From: CAYNRA01 sp964399465
GTDB taxonomy: Bacteria; Bacteroidota; Bacteroidia; Cytophagales; Spirosomataceae
Length of the DNA stretch: 53,383 bases
Direction of reading: 5' to 3'
Assembly (NCBI GenBank): GCA_964399465.1
Contig: CAYNRA010000010.1
Location: forward strand, 1 to 53,383
Shown here: one piece after another, positions 51,753 to 53,383 of the stretch
Numbering within the stretch: position 1 is the first letter of the stretch
How the letters are laid out: every line of letters starts with the position of its first letter
Notes under the pieces: generated by a model
Databases searched by the model: none
What the model was told of the DNA's origin: nothing
What the model saw: the letters and a program-made list of their open reading frames with translations, nothing else
Position numbers and translations under genes: made by a program

Positions 51753-53144
51753 TTAAGCGGGAATATCCATTCGAATACGCCAATCTTTGGGTAAATAATT
51801 ATTTATTCTACCTTGCACGTCTTTGAGCCAACCAAGTTGATACCCTTTGTACGTGGCAACCAACCACCCCCCTGAATGGGAAGAATCTGGTAGATCAACG
51901 GATTGGTCAATAGACAACGTTTCGCGCTTAAAATATCGTTGGGCATCTTCAAATGAAAGTTCGATTCTTGGAATCCGCTCGTTCAATTCGTTTGATAGCG
52001 CAAGAGCATGAGAAGGAATAAACGCCTCTCCCTTGAATAACCCGATTTCAAAACCAGACGAATGTTTGCTAAGTGCATAAAAAACCTTGCCATAATCAGC
52101 TAAATTTTCTTTGCGTAGCGCTACAATTGTACCTTCGTTTTTCAGGAAATACTGGAACTTCGCTGGTTCTTTCATCCATGTAATCGCTTTTTCCAATTGT
52201 CTTTGGCGTACTTGATTCAATTTAACTTTCGCATCCACGCGATTAAAACCTCTCCCTTTTTGTCTGAAAACAGCCAAATAAAAACCTTCGCCTTTCAGTT
52301 TGTGCGGATAGAATTGAACACCACCTTGGGTAGCTTGCATCCCAAATTCTGGGTTCAATGCTACATCAATACGCTCAAGTTCAGTAATTTGTGTAATATA
52401 AGCCACATTTTCATCATTTTCTTTGGCATTGTATGTACAGGTAGAATAAATCAAAACACCATTTGGAGCAACAAGAAAAGCAGCGGCTTTTAAAATTCTT
52501 TTTTGACGTGCCGAGCACAATTCGACATGTTGCACAGACCATTCTTTGGCAGCTTCGTCATCTTTCCGGAAAAGTCCTTCGCCTGAACAAGGGGCATCTA
52601 CAAGAACCACGTCAAAGAAACCTTCCAACTCAGCCATTGTTTCTGGGTCGTGGTTAGTGACTACATAATTGGTAAATCCCCATTTAAGTAAATTTTCTTT
52701 CAGTGCAGGAATTCTACTTTTAATGACTTCATTCGCCATTAAAAAACTATTCTCTGTTAATTCAGCAGCTAAAGTGGTGGTTTTTCCGCCAGGCGCGGCA
52801 CATAAATCCAATACCCGAAGCGGTTTAGAGGTGTCCATAGTTTGGCGAACGGCTTCTGCTACAAACATTGAGGATGCTTCTTGCACATAATATCCACCTG
52901 CCTGAAAAACAGGATCAACAGTAAAACTTGGGCGTTCAGGCAAATAATACCCGTATGGATGCCAGGGCACTTTTTCGGAGTCAGTAGGAAGTAAATCAGG
53001 CAAATTTTCAGTTCCCTTTCCTGGATTTACGCGAATACTAACGGGGGGCTGCTGGGCAAGTGCTTCAAAAAAAGAAGAACTTTCAGCACCTAACTGCGAT
53101 TCCATTTGTGAAATGAAAGCAGCAGGCAATTGATTTTTCATCAT
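51753..53144 (-). CDS. RsmF/RsmB-type 16S rRNA (cytosine-C5) methyltransferase
   Basis: 463 residues. NOL1/NOP2/Sun family. SIRVNPGKG, GGYYVQEASSMFVAEAV, then the SAM-binding VLDLCAAPGGKTTTLA, the PCS motif VDAPCSGEGLFRKDD and the catalytic Cys in YSTCTYNAKENDENV. GEGLFRKDD is typical of RsmF (YebU). The C-terminal 150 residues form the PUA-like RNA-binding extension. It methylates a cytosine of small-subunit rRNA. Start is ATG at 53144 (a second ATG follows immediately). Confidence 0.93.
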   Translation of the reverse strand: MMKNQLPAAFISQMESQLGAESSSFFEALAQQPPVSIRVNPGKGTENLPDLLPTDSEKVPWHPYGYYLPERPSFTVDPVFQAGGYYVQEASSMFVAEAVRQTMDTSKPLRVLDLCAAPGGKTTTLAAELTENSFLMANEVIKSRIPALKENLLKWGFTNYVVTNHDPETMAELEGFFDVVLVDAPCSGEGLFRKDDEAAKEWSVQHVELCSARQKRILKAAAFLVAPNGVLIYSTCTYNAKENDENVAYITQITELERIDVALNPEFGMQATQGGVQFYPHKLKGEGFYLAVFRQKGRGFNRVDAKVKLNQVRQRQLEKAITWMKEPAKFQYFLKNEGTIVALRKENLADYGKVFYALSKHSSGFEIGLFKGEAFIPSHALALSNELNERIPRIELSFEDAQRYFKRETLSIDQSVDLPDSSHSGGWLVATYKGYQLGWLKDVQGRINNYLPKDWRIRMDIPA

Positions 53145-53180
53145 ATAACTTTCGAACGTATTTTACACACAAATTGACCA

Positions 53181-53188
53181 CAAAGGTA
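53181..53188 (-). promoter_or_regulatory. Candidate -7 box (TACCTTTG) for the rRNA methyltransferase gene
   Basis: Reads TACCTTTG on the minus strand, matching TAnnTTTG, 37 bases before the ATG at 53144. Confidence 0.5.
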
Positions 53189-53278
53189 CACATTTTGACT
53201 AGATAGAATGTGAAAATAAAAAGAGGAAACAATAAACCGAAAAACACACAAAAGGAAGATGTATTCAGGCGAACCTGC

Positions 53279-53286
53279 TATATTTG
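53279..53286 (+). promoter_or_regulatory. Candidate -7 box (TATATTTG) for the right-edge gene
   Basis: TATATTTG matches TAnnTTTG, 29 bases before the ATG at 53315. Confidence 0.45.
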
Positions 53287-53314
53287 ATATTTAAAACTTA
53301 AAATTCGTCAACGT

Positions 53315-53383
53315 ATGCCATCGTGGTTTCAAGCCAAAATAAAATACCAAGTTCAAGATGAACAAGGACGCCAAAAGGCGATT
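53315..53383 (+). CDS. DUF4494-like protein, N-terminal fragment (runs off the right edge)
   Basis: Only 23 codons are visible: an ATG at 53315 followed by MPSWFQAKIKYQVQDEQGRQ. The W-F-x-x-K-I-x-Y pattern and the following polar turn recall the start of DUF4494, a small Bacteroidota family of unknown function. The fragment is short, so the assignment is tentative. A TATATTTG box lies upstream. Confidence 0.55.
   Translation, partial: MPSWFQAKIKYQVQDEQGRQKAI

Noticed and set aside
1..53383. CRISPR arrays, tRNA or rRNA genes, insertion sequences, phage genes
   Set aside because: None seen: no spaced direct repeats, cloverleaf-like segments, transposase or phage proteins.

Overview
The window comes from a low-GC member of the Bacteroidota, most likely a Cytophagales-like lineage. 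The evidence is a SusC/SusD outer-membrane pair, small Bacteroidota families (DUF2256, DUF2805/TIGR03643, DUF5522, a DUF4494-like start at the right edge), many TAnnTTTG promoter boxes instead of a sigma70-type -10, and few strong Shine-Dalgarno sites. Three runs of exactly 10 N (1559-1568, 33799-33808, 40897-40906) mark scaffold joins. At least two of them flank overlapping or chimeric contig ends, so genes at these joins are broken by assembly and not necessarily by biology. No rRNA, tRNA, CRISPR array, insertion sequence or prophage was recognised.

Layout. 1-3620: the 3' part of a very large secreted multidomain protein (possible polysaccharide-degrading region, Ig-like domains, LamG-like C-terminus), interrupted by a one-base frameshift and a gap. 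3868-6706: NlpC/P60 peptidase, then feoB and feoA for ferrous iron uptake. 6776-8440: glpD. 8663-11959: ccmB, ccmC, ccmD and ccmE for heme delivery to c-type cytochromes, then menF for menaquinone, a respiration-oriented block. 12087-16083: rpoN, a PAP2-type membrane protein, a thioesterase, a WecA/TagO-type lipid-carrier sugar transferase and a small membrane protein. 16235-17646: a P-loop kinase coupled to folD. 17675-22217: a leucine/isovalerate catabolic cluster (enoyl-CoA hydratase, HMG-CoA lyase, acyl-CoA dehydrogenase, and a divergent carboxyltransferase subunit). 22260-29778: aroA, an AraC-type regulator, purine nucleoside phosphorylase, rpmB, a hidden 56-residue DUF5522 gene, nadE and a membrane-anchored endonuclease/exonuclease/phosphatase-fold protein.

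30032-35216 is the rimP-nusA-infB operon, with a good promoter, a terminator-like hairpin in its leader and a strong terminator at its end. 35375-40064 carries an O-methyltransferase, a LysM lytic transglycosylase, a DUF3109 Cys-rich protein, an alkyltransferase-like protein, a divergent DUF2256/DUF2805 pair and an Lrp/AsnC regulator. 40113-41423 is a TPR-like secreted protein broken by a gap.

The most interesting region is 41625-51665. It is a one-way run of a DUF2064 glycosyltransferase-like protein, an ArsS-family radical SAM protein, SusC, SusD, a sodium/solute symporter, a metallophosphoesterase-fold protein, a DUF502 membrane protein and a secreted unknown. It combines outer-membrane import, inner-membrane import and unusual enzymes. 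The phosphoesterase lacks the residues that normally hold metal site 1, and the DUF2064 protein lacks the usual N-terminal donor motif. This could be an uptake and modification system for an organoarsenical or a related glycoside; that role is inference. The window ends with an RsmF-type rRNA methyltransferase and the start of a DUF4494-like gene.
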